From assembly GCA_963662175.1 (NCBI GenBank), contig OY759224.1, forward strand, positions 20,159,489 to 20,223,488: a stretch of 64,000 bases of DNA. Direction: 5' to 3'. This document shows, piece after piece, positions 42,311-53,289 of this stretch. The translations under genes and the position numbers were made by a program. The first letter of the stretch is position 1. Each line of letters begins with the position of its first letter. A model generated the notes under the pieces. It searched no databases and had not been told where the DNA came from. It was given only the letters and a program-made list of their open reading frames with translations. The DNA is from Aradus depressus. Lineage: Eukaryota > Arthropoda > Insecta > Hemiptera > Aradidae.

Positions 42311-42957
42311 TAACACCTGGGGAAATACATTGCCCGGTGATTCACCGACATTTTTTAAACTCAAGTCTAGTGTCAGTTACAGTGTTGATAAGTACAAACT
42401 TCTTAATTTTTAAGTTGTTTATTATATTTAAAGTGTGTTGGTACCACTGATCGTTTTGTTCACTAAAAGATGATGCTAAAACTGTAAAGTTGCCTCTGAA
42501 ATATGAACCACGGCCTCCTAGAATGCCCTTCTAATGAAGAAGGATTAGACACTTCCTGAAGAGTTATTTTCTTATTTAGTCTAATGAATATTAGTGGAGT
42601 CTTTCCTATCTCTTTATTATTACCTTGGTTTTATTATAATTTTCATTTTAAAGGTCAAAGAGAAAGTAAATATTCATTTTCACTTATTCTTGTCACTTTC
42701 GTTGGTCTTTTGTAAAGTTGTAATTTTTTTTTTTTTTTTTTTTTTTAACTGCAGTTTGAGAGTAATGAGCTTTTCTTGTTTTTGACCTTGATAGTCTTCA
42801 ACTAGTTAACTTCTGAACAAAAATAGCAAGAAATGAATTCCAAATTTCAATTAATCAATTAATTTTTCGCTCCTCTCCAAAATCGGTTAACCGATTGCAT
42901 ATTCAACAGCTCAGTAATACAGAGGTTGCCAAATCCTCATGCTAAATTTTTTAACCA
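42311..42957. other. Q scrap and unassigned AT-rich sequence
   Basis: A Q end, GGTGATTCACCGAC, lies at 42338-42351. A T-run lies at 42726-42746. The rest shows no gene. Confidence 0.4.
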
Positions 42958-43500
42958 TAAATTCATATTTATTTATTTTATTTTTTTCTTCCGAGGGCTG
43001 ATTGTGTCATCGCGGCCAGAATAAGCCTATCGTGTGCCCTGTGGGTGTTGGTCCTTACAGCAGCCCTGTATCTTTAAAAAGTCCAGGATTCTTCTGCTTC
43101 GGTTCCGTTAAGGTAGACCCGAAGCAGTGAAATCTTCTGCTTTCTAGTGCCCCACACTGGCTTAGAATATGGACCGCAGTCTCATTTTTCTCGCCACATT
43201 TCCTGCACAGACGGCTTCTAGCGATGCCTATATTGTGTAGGTGTTTGGTCATATGACAGTGTCCTGTAATCAGCCTGTATGTAAATTCATTACATCGGCA
43301 GTTATTAGGTTTTTGATTTTGAATCTCCTGAACCCCGCTTCTTTTCAGATATCCCAGAAATTTGACAGGCTGCGTCCTCATTGGTTTTTGACTATAAGTG
43401 ACAATGTGTGACCATTTTTTTCAATTCGACATTTAAAATTTCAAGCTCATAGCTACAATCGTTTCTGAGCAAAAAGTAGACTAAACAAAAATTTAAAAAA
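42840..43500 (-). repeat. Q repeat split by a LINE fragment
   Basis: Minus-oriented Q blocks lie at 42840-42957 and continue at 43291-43500 (TACATCGGCAGTTATTAGG, AAATTTGACAGG). The LINE insert at 42967-43281 separates them. Confidence 0.65.
42967..43281 (-). pseudogene. LINE ORF2 C-terminus, 9-bp TSD
   Basis: The minus reading YRLITGHCHMTKHLHNIGIA, CRKCGEKNETAVHILSQC is the terminal zinc knuckle region of I/R1/Jockey-type ORF2 (TGH....HL..IG......C..C...ET..H.L..C). The frame stays open to the stop at 43055. TAAATTCAT flanks the insert at 42958-42966 and 43282-43290. Upstream codons of the open frame (to 43381) belong to the Q repeat, so the 108-codon ORF is a chance fusion. Confidence 0.86.
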
Positions 43501-43980
43501 AAAAATGTCTACATCCATAGAATTTTAAATTGTTTATTTTTTGAGTAAGACTATAAGGAGTCTTCGACTTAAAAACTCTAATAACTATCGATATAACCAA
43601 TTATTCGACAATAAATTTAATATCAAGACCTGGAGTCCTCGCGTAAGACACCTACTGATTATTGTACCAAATTACTGTAAAAATGCAAATGGTTTAACAG
43701 AGTTAGTATTACCAGCTCAGTAGCCAATAGGCTGAGGTCAGACTGGGATGGTCAACGGTATGCATTACAACCAGTTGGGATGTCAGTTTGGCTGACATCA
43801 GGAAATGAACAACAAGGCATTGTAATGCCCTGCCTTCCATGGAGATTAGTAATAATAACAACAATAATAATAATATTTATTTTCGTTAAATTATGGTAAT
43901 GAATACGTCATGAAAATGTATACATCAAGATATTTTATGAATTAAATATAGTTGGTTATTGTGACTCGTTTAATTACGAG
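43501..43980. other. Unassigned, with reversed LINE tail
   Basis: AATAATAATAATATTTATTTTCGTTAAAT at 43864-43892 (in parts) is the reverse of the LINE tail seen at 15598 and 23488. An S1 3' scrap (TTGTGACTCG...ATTACGAGGTC) lies at ~43955-43983. There is no gene. Confidence 0.45.
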
Positions 43981-44220
43981 GTCCACAGTTTCGTTGAACA
44001 ATGTTCCTATTCCCCAACCAAGTCTTCCTTGTGTTCTACCTCGACCATAGATTGACCTGGAACCCACAAACAAAATTGAAACGATAAGAACTTAACAGAA
44101 GATTTGGATTACTTTACCACTTGTTAAAGAGGCAATACAAACTATCCGTGGAGATTAAACTATCTACAAGATCATCTTAAGACCTATTTGGACATAAGGA
44201 CTAGAACTATGGGGTAGTGC

Positions 44221-44886
44221 CACAGAACATAGAACCAACTCGAAGCGGCAAGGGGGCCCGCCGTTCCCCCACTCCACCCTCACAACCGCTTGCATCTCTG
44301 CCAGTGTACCTTCTTACCTTCTACCATTTGCCTTAATGTTTCGTATATAATGGGTTAAATAAAGACAAAATAAAATTCACTCTGTTTGAAGTAAAGGTAA
44401 TTTATTTACGTATCGTTTGGAATATTCAAATTATAAACTACACTACTTCAACTAGATGTATTACCTACCTATTATTGGCCTTTAAATAAAATAAGTTTAG
44501 TATATTTTGCCCGTATCTTTTCTCGATTTAGCTTATCATTCAATTGTTTCAATTCATGATACATCCTAGTTTTAAAGTATAATACCCCTATTGCGGAGAT
44601 TATTGAATAATAATCAGACTCATCTTCTAGAAGGTGTGGTACAGTACCAAAAATGTTTTTGCCAATGCAGTGCTTTAGTAGGAGTGATGCTAAAGCTTCC
44701 AACTTTGGGGAAAGTCTTTTTTGTTTGGATTTGAACCTAAATAATTTTTCACAAATTTTACATATTTCAATAACATCAATCGTCCATTTCCGGTTGCGTT
44801 GGAGTTTGATTCTACTGCTCTCAAACATTCTTCACATTTCAAAGTCAAATTCAGTCTTCTCACTATGAATCCTTCTATGTTCTGTG
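44221..44886 (-). mobile_element. P-like DNA transposon remnant, 8-bp TSD
   Basis: A perfect 12-bp inverted terminus, CACAGAACATAG, starts at 44221 and ends at 44886 in reverse. The flanks GGTAGTGC (44213-44220) and GGTTGTGC (44887-44894) form an 8-bp TSD with one mismatch. The 666-bp element inserted in the Jockey-like LINE. P elements and hAT both make 8-bp TSDs; the ORF favours P. Confidence 0.75.
44472..44828 (-). pseudogene. P-element/THAP9-like transposase C-terminus
   Basis: The 118-codon reading includes KRLSPKLEALASLLLKHC and ends TRMYHELKQLNDKL, then YTKLILFKGQ. The final 'TKL.LFK.Q' after an 'RLYHE.K..N' helix is, from memory, typical of insect P-like/THAP9 transposase ends. The catalytic core and THAP finger are missing. 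Confidence 0.5.
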
Positions 44887-45235
44887 GGTTGTGCTAAGCC
44901 ATCCAACATGAAGTGCATCCAGTCCTTTCAATCCATAGTTTCAACCATCCTTGATGCTCCCTACTACATTTCCAACCTTATCCTCCACAATGATCTCAAT
45001 GTTCCTTTTGTCATTGACCTTAATAAGTCCCACTTCTCAAAGATTCACTTCAATCTGTCCTTCCAAAACAATCCTGTTGCTCGATCCTTGTCATCATGTT
45101 CCTACTCTGACGATCCTCACCGAAGACCTCTTCCTTCATTGTCGCCTCTCTTCAGCTCTCCTGTTCCTCTCAGTCTGCCTCCACTGCTAGTCAGAAGCTA
45201 GGCAGATCCAGGGGGTAGGGGGGACCTCCTCTACC

Positions 45236-45655
45236 TTCATTTTGTAGTAGGAATGAGGAGAGTACCGTTGTTTTTCCTATGATTTATCATATTATTTTGT
45301 ACATACTTTTCTTTATTCTGTTATATGTTTTTTTTATGTACTTTACTTTTTTTCACAACATTTATTTAACATAGTCTTACTTTATTTATTTTTCTATACT
45401 TTATAATTATTAATATAGTTTTTATTAAGTTATACGATAAAAGAAAAGTGTATGTATGTATGTAAACACAATACAATAAATGTATCCACACGATATTTTA
45501 TATGTATATCTAAAAACCACTTAATGACTACACCTATTGATATTCAGCCAAGTAATTATTAATATATACATATTACATTGTACAAGACATCAATAATAAA
45601 TATATGTATTAATTATATTCAGCAAAGTAATTATTAATATATATATATATATATA
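45236..45655. repeat. LINE 3' UTR-like AT-rich tail and Q start
   Basis: T-rich sequence follows the Jockey-like ORF to ~45440. Q blocks then begin (GTATGTAAACACAATACAAT, ATGTATCCACACGATATT). Confidence 0.45.
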
Positions 45656-45660
45656 TTACA

Positions 45661-45887
45661 TCCCGACCGAGGCATGCCGTCCTTCGGATGGGAGGTTAAG
45701 CGATGGTCCCGAGCCTGTACGATGTCAGGTACTCGTTCAAGACCCCTACCCTAGGTGAATAAAAGTTCAGGGTAGACAGTAGAGTTGGGCTCATGTCCAC
45801 CAGAGTGACGAAAGAGCTCTCTGGTAGTAGGCAATATGACCTCGTAGTTAAAGCCCGGGCATGAGTGTTAAAATCTAACCTAATCTA
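45661..45887 (+). mobile_element. S1 SINE, 5'-truncated
   Basis: It starts at CCCGACCGAGGC, just after the B-box, and continues to GGGCATGAGTGTTAAAATCTAACC. It is inserted in or next to a Q copy. Confidence 0.87.
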
Positions 45888-47320
45888 TATATTTATTGTA
45901 CAAGACATCAAACTTATTTATGGTTTCTTTTGACCGATTGTAAATATATATAATAATAAAAGATGACCTGATAACTATCGATGTAATAAATGTATTCATA
46001 CATAATTTTGTATGAAGATTCAGAAATCCATAAGTAAATCAATTATTGATTTTCACATGTTCAATTGATTTTTGAACAGATCAAAACTTAATTGATTTAT
46101 TTGTTATAACCAAAAAACTCAACATTAAATTTCTGACCTACTACATACCTTCCCGTATACCTTTTACAGCAGCGGAAGTAATAAAACAGAAAGAGTTTTT
46201 TGAAAATGAAAAATTACTATTTCTTCTATAACTGATATCATAATGTATTTTTCATGTAGTGTTCAATTGGTTTTTCACATGACTGAGAAAGACAGAATTC
46301 GTCATAGTGCGTGCTCCTGTCAAGAAACCATATTTAACTGAGTTATATGAAGTAACTCACCACAATATTCGAAGTCAACGTTTTACTTCATCAGCTACAC
46401 AAAGTATAGGGTAAGTTATCGGTTAGAAATTTCATGTTTTCCGATTTCCCGGTTTGAAAAATGAAAAAAAAGAAAAGTGTGTGTATGTAAACACAATACT
46501 TCCCAATAGAATAAATGTATCCACACGATATTTTATGTGTAGGTATCTAAAATATATTCAGCCAAATCATTTGCTCCATTTAACACAAAAACTATTATAA
46601 CTGCCTTTGTAATGAATCCATCGACACAAAATTTCATAAGTAAATTTAAAATTCCGTAAGGACAACATATATCAATTTTCAGCAGAATCGGCTGAAGAAA
46701 AAGGGGGGATAGGAAGGAAGACTCAACTCAAAAATCTCATAACTGCCGATGTAATAAATATATCGATATAAAATTTCATATTTAGAGTTATAAGCCCATG
46801 ATATTATTTGTCAAATTGAAGCGAAATCGGCCGAAGGAAAAGGGCGGTTCAGGGGAGAGGCTTATTTCAAAAACTCTCTGTATGTATAGACACGAAATTT
46901 CATATGTGAATTTAGAACTCAATAATGCCGAAATTTGGTGGAAACGGTAAAAATTAAGGAGTGGGGGTGGAGTAGGGCTCAAGGAATGTAGAGTTAAAGC
47001 ACCATGAGGACAACACGTGTTATATTTCAGCAAAATCGGCCGAAGGAAATGGGGGTTATTGGGAAGGATCAACTCAAAAATCCTAATAACAACATGTAAT
47101 GACAGCAATAGAAGATGTTGTCTTCCACTGTTTTATTTTTGACCAGAACTGGTTTTCAACGCAACAGTGTCATCATCAGTGGTACATGCCATCTACACAG
47201 AGTAGCGGTTTAAGAAAAACAATGCCAGTTGTAGACGTCTTTTATATTTAATGAATTTATCAACACAAATTCGTTCTGGGGAATTATATTGCCGGTGATT
47301 TGCTGACGACTATTTATTAT
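45888..47320 (+). repeat. Q repeat array
   Basis: A long, nearly continuous run of Q sub-units contains a fresh head at 46388-46450 (CTACACAAAGTATAGGGTAAG). It ends with TCGTTCTGGGGAATTATATTGCC, in part, at 47270-47292. The minus strand gives an ORF at 46788-47108 that simply reads Q sub-units. A degenerate hammerhead A copy interrupts it at 47115-47230. Confidence 0.7.
47115..47185 (-). repeat. Hammerhead A element, imperfect core
   Basis: Minus strand: ACCACTGATGATGACAC, then TGTT, GCGTTGAAAACCAGTTCTGG. CTGATGA, GAA, stem III and stem I (ACCA/TGGT) are intact, but stem II has a mismatch and a G-U pair. It is followed by AATAAAACAGTGGAAGAC. Confidence 0.65.
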
Positions 47321-47367
47321 TTAATAAAACATGGGCTCTCTAAATCATTGGTTCTTTTTATGTAAAA

Positions 47368-47694
47368 GAGGGCGCCGGTAGCTCAGTGGTATGCATGCTT
47401 GCTTTCTGAGCTCAAGTTCGTGGGTTTGAAACCCGACCGAGGCCCTTGGTTTATTTCATCTGGGACTAAACTTAAGCACGCCGTCCTTCGGATGGGACAT
47501 TAAGCGATGGTCCCGAGCCTGTACGATGTCACTCGTTAAAGACCCCTACTCTAGGTTAATAAAAATTTGGGGTGGGCAAAATTTAGGACTCCCACAGTAG
47601 AGTCGGGCTCATGTCAACCAGAGTGACGAAAGAGCGCTCTGGTAGTAGGCGATATGAGGTAGTTAAAGCCCGGGCATGAGTCATAAAACCTAAC
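47368..47694 (+). mobile_element. S1 SINE with 14-bp TSD
   Basis: CTTTTTATGTAAAA lies at 47354-47367 and 47695-47708. The head has A-box TAGCTCAGTGG and B-box GGGTTTGAAACCC. The tail is short (CATAAAACCTAAC). Confidence 0.95.
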
Positions 47695-47708
47695 CTTTTT
47701 ATGTAAAA

Positions 47709-48540
47709 AATGAAAAGTTGCTTCAAAGTTAAAACCTATTAATAATTAACAAAAAGATACCTGGAAGATAGACTGATCCTTAGGGAGCTCTTTGAATTTA
47801 TTTGCACAAATTATTTTATAATGAGAGATTGAGGGACGGGGGCTGGGAGGGGCTGAGGGGGTTAGAAACATTCTTAGATGGGAACCTCCTCCTTCAGAAG
47901 GACCTCCATCTTGTTAGTACCCTGAGTAACCCTGGTCTGCTCAAAGGAAGAAGAGAGTCCGTTTTATTTCTCATCCCCCCCTTTTTCTGTCCCCCAAAAT
48001 TTGATTTATATCTGGAAAAATTTATCCGACCCACTAGCAAAGTGGATTCTTTCAAGAGAAGGTCTTAAAAGGACGAAATCCTTCTAAAAGTTCTGTGATC
48101 TCTTTCGACTTTTGGGTCAAATGTGGGACTTACAACTTTGCGACATACTTAAAGCTAGAAGTTCAGTCGGCTGCTGAATTTCTAGATCTGTGTGTCAACG
48201 ATGGTAGTAATGAAAATAATATTTGAGATCATCTTGTCACATTTGGTAACATAGATCTGATTAGATTTCGGCCGAATCACTGGTTATTCACTTTCCGAAT
48301 CCTCATACCAATTTTGTGTCGATACATTTATTACATCGATAGGTTAATGTTTTTGAATTGCCCCCACCCCCCTTCCCCTCCACTCTGATCCCCCCTTCCC
48401 TTAATATATATCCATTTCTTTGACTCCTTCTCTAATAAGGTAATTGTTACGTATATTTTGAAATGTTCATATAATTTCTCTGTTTTTATTTTAACTTATT
48501 TATTGTTAATGATTTCGTAAATTCTAGTCTAATTTTTGGT
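47709..48540. other. Unassigned sequence with one ORF
   Basis: The ORF at 47802-48068 (88 codons) has no motif I recognise and no homologous copy in the window. Q-like pyrimidine blocks occur at 48300-48410. Confidence 0.3.
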
Positions 48541-48559
48541 TTATGTATGTTCAGTTTCA

Positions 48560-48790
48560 CCACCTGAAGATGGCAAACTGCTGTAATATTTTATTATTTT
48601 TTTTTTTTGGTCTTATGTACGGTGCATATTAGCCATGCCATGTCGCCATGGGAGGGAGTTCTATCTACGAAATAAAACTCACTCCCATGGTTAGACCATG
48701 CGACCAAAGCCCTATGCTCTAGCCCGCACGGCCATCATGGCTCCCAAAACTGCTGTAATAATAAATATAATCAAATTTAATGAACTTATT
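48560..48790 (+). repeat. Degenerate hammerhead-like element carrying a small SINE
   Basis: CACCTGAAGATGGCAAACTG retains the CTGANGA pattern, but GAAA is absent. A 158-bp SINE is inserted 14 bp downstream. Confidence 0.45.
48589..48746 (-). mobile_element. Small SINE (S2) with 14-bp TSD
   Basis: AAACTGCTGTAATA flanks the insert at 48575-48588 and 48747-48760. On the minus strand it starts GGGAGCCATGATGGCCGTG and ends in an A-run (a T-run on plus). The start resembles a tRNA head (TGGCCGTGCGGGCTAGAGC). It is unrelated to S1. Confidence 0.75.
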
Positions 48791-49889
48791 AAAAAAGTTT
48801 TAAAAAATGAGAGGGACAAATATTTAAATAGAATATATGTAAATGTAAATATAAAATAATTTTTAAATTAGGATAGTTATAAGGGAGAAAATAAAGAAAT
48901 AATTAATATGACTTATAGTCAAAATAAGACTGTATAATAAATGATATAAAAATGATAAATCTAAATATAAAAATCCAAATAATTGATGATATAAAAAACT
49001 TTTTAAATATATAGATAACTAATTAACCTCCAATTGTTTATCCAAATAGAAAGGGTCTATAAAAACGTACATTTTTGAACCATAAACCACGATGAAGAGA
49101 AAAAAAAGGTATTTTTACAATGATTTTTAATAATTTCAATAATTATAAGTAATATTAAACATATACAGTGAGATATTTTTGGAAATACTTTTTTACAGAA
49201 GCATAATTAAGATGTTGGATATGTTAGATTTTGACACGCTATGTTATAATAAATAATGTTTCATAGCATAACAAGAAATGAAGGTGTTATAATGTAAGTA
49301 CGAGAAACAAGATTTAGATTTGATATTAAACTAACAATGTTAATTTTTAGACGTTCATATCCATGTAATATTTTTCAGTTTGTACTTGAAAATGTCCTGA
49401 TGGATGAAATATTGTATTTCTAAATGATGAAAAAATAAATTAAATAGAATGAGACCAAAAAAAGGTCAATATTTGGAATTATTAAAATACCTACATTAAA
49501 TGAAATTTAGAAGGTCTCAAAAAATCGTATATATTGATACGAATTGTGGATAAAATTTAATAAAATAAAATTAATTAATCCCCACAGGAGATTTGCCATA
49601 TTGTGTCAATATGAAAAATGTTGACGTTAATAAAAATATAATTGAATTAATAAATAATTAATGATAGTAAATAAAATATAGAATGAATTTAATAATGACT
49701 CAAATAATGAATAACTATATAATAAAAAAGAATTTAAATGTAATGAAATCAATTTACTGAGTATTAAAAAATAATAATAATAAATGATAAAAAAAAATTC
49801 AATAAAACATATCTGAGTTAAACTAAAAAAATTGTTATAAATAACTCTGGACAGAAGCGATGCTACTCTACTCTGTACCAATTATGCAA
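48790..49889. other. Very AT-rich unassigned sequence
   Basis: Long runs of A and T with few G/C. The ORF at 49627-49881 is low complexity. No feature is recognised. Confidence 0.3.
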
Positions 49890-49980
49890 AATGTAGAACT
49901 CCCGAAGAAGAGTCGGGCTGGTAGTAGGCTCATATGACCGTGTAGCTGAAGCCCGGGCATAAATCCCAATAACTAACTAC
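49890..49980 (+). mobile_element. S1 SINE scrap
   Basis: GTAGAACTCCCGAAGAAGAG, GGTAGTAGGCTCATATGACC, then CCCGGGCATAAATCC and a TAACTAACTAC tail. Only the 3' end remains, with an internal deletion. Confidence 0.75.
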
Positions 49981-50254
49981 TAGCAGAATGAAACTCCCAC
50001 TCATATTTTCAAATCAGGTAGTAGCCATCCAACCATAAATATATTATCAGGTCTCTGGAGGCGGTCGGCTAAGAGCTAGGGATACAGCCCTAATTGATTT
50101 CTTACCCTTACAATATAATAACAAGAAGGGGGTAGGTCTTGGGGTAATAAACGACCGGAAGGGGTAAAGTAAATCTGACCCTCCCCCCTACCCTACCTTC
50201 CCTCTCTATAACCCCCTATAAATATTATCTTAATACGTTTTAGGGTCTGGTTGG
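49981..50254. other. Unassigned sequence
   Basis: Purine- and pyrimidine-rich blocks (CCCTCCCCCCTACCCTACC) occur, but no termini or coding motifs. Confidence 0.3.
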
Positions 50255-50509
50255 TTTTACGAGGCCTCTGATAGTGTAGCCCGGATCTAGAGCTCCCCTC
50301 TCGATTACAACCAGATTACAGATTACACGGTCACTTAGCTCTTACAATGCACCACGTGACTAACAACTTGACAACCATGTCCTCGGTGGATCACCGGTAT
50401 TGTATATCCCCAGCACAAATTGTTCAATTTATTTATTCATATGTGATAGTAAGATGTTGTGGGACGAGATTTCTAATAGAAATAAAAGACGTTGTCTTCC
50501 CACTGTTTT

Positions 50510-50570
50510 ATTTTATACCAGAACCGGTTTCCGACGCAACAGCGTCATCATCAGTGGTTCATCTATCATA
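50510..50570 (-). repeat. Hammerhead A element, core mutated
   Basis: Minus strand: ACCACTGATGATGACGC, TGTT, GCGTCGGAAACCGGTTCTGG. Stems I and II are perfect, but A13 of the GAA core is G (CGGAAACC). This would be expected to abolish cleavage. It is the partner of the intact copy at 41330 in the opposite arm. Confidence 0.7.
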
Positions 50571-51049
50571 GAGTAACAAAAAATACAAATAATAAAAAGT
50601 ATAAATAATTCTTAAAGCATCAGGGTACAGAGTAAGAAAATAAAATCAACTTACCCCACCCACACAGCACAGAGTTTGGAAGATAACTGGCATAGCTCTA
50701 AGGGGTGGGGATAGCCAGGTTCACTCACTCTTTCTACATGCAAAAACCATTCATTCTAATAAATATAATAAGTCTGTACATAATATAAACATTTTTCATC
50801 ATATAGCCAAATAAATTATTGTTGTCATAAAATATATAAGAAATTTAAATAAATACATAAATAAATGCAATGTTAAAAATATTAACACAGACTTGAATTA
50901 AAATACATAATAAATATCATTATAAAAACCATCCAAAACATATTTACACTACATTTCTCACAGGACAGCTACTTCCCTTAGTTTGGGACCAATTTCTCAC
51001 ACCAGGCAGGTCAGGCAGCAGAAGAAATAAATAAATTTATTTGTTATTT

Positions 51050-51323
51050 TTTATCTTTCCAAAACCGATCGTTAGTTATTAGGTTGTTTAAAATCGTTCC
51101 CTTTGGATTATCTCGAGAAAAATTGACAGGTAACGTTCTTATTGGGTTTTGAATATACTTATGAAATTTTGTGTCAATAATCTTCTTACAACTGCATTTA
51201 TTAGTAGTTTTGTGTTAAGCCGTCCTCTTCTAATCGTCCTCATCCCTTCGTCAGATTCCGTAGAAAATTAATACATGTCGTCCTTATGGGATTCTGAATG
51301 TATCTCCCTTCGTCCGGTTCTAT
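51050..51323 (-). repeat. Q repeat in right arm
   Basis: Minus-oriented Q blocks (GGATTATCTCGAGAAAAATTG, in part; AAATTTTGTGTCAATAATC) match 40970-41200. Confidence 0.7.
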
Positions 51324-51640
51324 GAGGGCGCCGGTAGCTCAGTGGTATGCATGCTTGCTTATTGAGCTCAAGATCGTGGGTTTGAAACCCGGCCGAGGCC
51401 CTTAGTTTATTTCATCTGGGAGGTAAAATGAACTTAAGCACGCCACCCTTCCGATGGGTCGTTAAGCGATGTTCCCGAGCCTGTACGATGTCAGGTAGTC
51501 ATTAGAGACCCCTACCCTAGGTGAATACAAATTTAGGATAGGTAAAATTTAGAACTCCCACAGTAGAGTTAACTAATGTCCACCAGAGTGATGAAAGATC
51601 GCTATGGTAGTAGGCGATATGACCTTGTAGTTCAAACCCC
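51324..51640 (+). mobile_element. S1 SINE (duplicated with the right arm)
   Basis: The complete head and body are present. The 3' end is replaced by GTAGTTCAAACCCCCTATCC, a junction shared with 40670-40700, so the truncation predates the duplication. Confidence 0.9.
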
Positions 51641-51665
51641 CTATCCAGAAAATACTAAAGACTAT

Positions 51666-52199
51666 CGACAGCATCTTGACAGAATGATGATGAATCTTCT
51701 TAAGATCACTTCTAATTATATATTTTAAAAGCAGTATAGTCTCTTTTACGCAGATATTTCTTCATGCTTCATTCAAAAAGTGCTGCTATCAGAAGCGATG
51801 TTATCATGGAAGGATGGTTCGAGGTGACTTGTTTCATTAGCTGGCTCCCTAACATGAAATGATGATTGCAAGCATTGCAGAACTTGATTACTTCAATGAT
51901 GATGATGAAGAAATTCGGTGATAAAATATCTACTCAACTGACGTCGTAAAACTTTCTCTCATTTCGGACTACGCATTATGTCTTTCGGTACCTTCAATCA
52001 ATATTAGGTTATTCTTGAAGTTTGTTTTCTTCAGAACAGTTCAAATTTCTTTTTATGTTGCATTGTTTATCAATATATCAGTAGAGGGGTAATGTGGTTT
52101 TTGACAGATGATAATGACTATATATTTATAACAATGACATTCCACGAGAAATGTGGAATTTATGACACATAACAAAAGTTGATTTATGTCAAATAACAA
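51666..52199. other. Unassigned sequence
   Basis: Triplet-rich ATGATGATGATGAAG at 51896-51912 resembles the hammerhead core only by chance. No coding domain is found. Confidence 0.3.
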
Positions 52200-52590
52200 C
52201 AACCGGTAGCTCAGAGGTTTCGTGCTTGTCTACTGAGTTCAAGATCGCGGGTTCAAAATCCGGCCGAAATCCCTGAATATTTTATGTGGAAGGTGGAAAA
52301 ACCTTGGGCACACCGTACGCATTCAAGATTCCTCCCCTTAGGTTTTTTATCTGAGAGCTGAAAACATCTTGAGCACGCTGTCCTTTGGATGGGACGTTAG
52401 GCAATGATCTTGAGCCTGTGCATTGTCAGGTACTCGTTAAAGACGCCTTTACCCTATGTGAATAAACGTAGGTAGGCAAAAGATAGGACTCCCGTAGTCG
52501 GGCTCATGTCTACCAGAATGAAAAAAGAGCGCTTTGGTAGTGGGCGATATGATTTCGTTGTTAAAGTCCGAGCATGAGTCCGAAATAAGT
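52200..52590 (+). mobile_element. S1 SINE, old copy with internal duplication
   Basis: The head CCGGTAGCTCAGAGG, B-box GCGGGTTCAAAATCC and body are highly diverged. A ~60-bp segment (TTTTATGTGGAAGG...TTGGGCAC against TTTTTTATCTGAGAGC...TTGAGCAC) is repeated. It is probably among the oldest S1 copies here. Confidence 0.82.
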
Positions 52591-53289
52591 AATTATACTA
52601 GTATCGCCGGGGTCTCTGGACTGAAAGATTTCCAGGTTTTGAGGTTGTAGACGGCCTCTCATACACCACACCCTTCTTCTCAAGCCTTGCTTGCCTGTGC
52701 TCCTTGGCCCTCGGTCTGGCCTTATCCCTAGTTGGGTGCTCCATGGAGTTCTCCGTAAATTCATCATTGGTTGGTCAGTCAGAAGACGCCATCTTGTGCC
52801 AACAGTTCCTTTTCCCCCCTACTTACATCCCCTCACACAAAAATTGATTTCAAAGTGGTATTCTTCTTTTCATGGATCTGTATGAGCAAAGATGAGACCT
52901 CAATAAAATTAATTAAAAATGTGGATTGAACCATTAAATAATTCAAGATATCCATTAGGAGTATAAGGTTAGATTTTAAATGATATCTGCCTGTTCATCA
53001 GTGTTAGCTCGTTGAGTTATTCATAAGTATTACTGGAATACAGTGATGGAGTATAGTGTAGTATGTAATAATCAGATGGAGTTGAGCCAGTTCAATAAAT
53101 AACCAGAGTAGAGTTCACATGTCACATACTGCTTATCCTAAGTAGACATTGTTTCGATCGATACTGAATATTGTATATGTATCTGTGGGTCAAAATAAAT
53201 AGTATATTAAAATATATATTGTCTGGCAATAACAGGAGTTTTTTTGTTACCAACCACGTTTTAACATATCACTCCACCCCTCCTGTAAT
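52591..53289. other. Unassigned, partly GC-moderate sequence
   Basis: Opposed ORFs at 52561-52767 (minus) and 52691-52885 (plus) show no recognised motif. An arm scrap of the CT-rich foldback family lies at 53218-53280. Confidence 0.3.

Larger units (their letters stand above)
43985..45235 (+). mobile_element. Jockey-like LINE fragment split by a P-like element
   Basis: Left part (43985-44220): NNVPIPQP, LDHRLTWNPQTKLKR, LLYHLLKRQYKLSVEIK and YKIILRPIWT, then GLELWGSA, with frame changes and a stop. Right part (44895-45201): KPSNMKCIQSFQSIV, LDAPYYISNLILHNDLNVP, then DDPHRR. Together they form the region after the RT palm of Jockey-clade ORF2. Joining across the insert restores the expected WGSAKPSN order, confirming one interrupted element. 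Confidence 0.88.
50255..51665. repeat. Second inverted duplication, right arm
   Basis: Reverse complement of 40668-42310 (see that entry). It lacks the hAT MITE but has extra sequence at 50400-50500 and 50580-50690 relative to the left arm. Confidence 0.87.

Noticed and set aside
46788..47108. 106-codon ORF on minus strand
   Set aside because: It is a Q repeat read in reverse; the same peptide-like string recurs with stops in other Q copies.
51890..51915. Further hammerhead candidate at ATGATGATGATGAAG
   Set aside because: There is no CTGANGA core, no GAA in register and no pairing stems.
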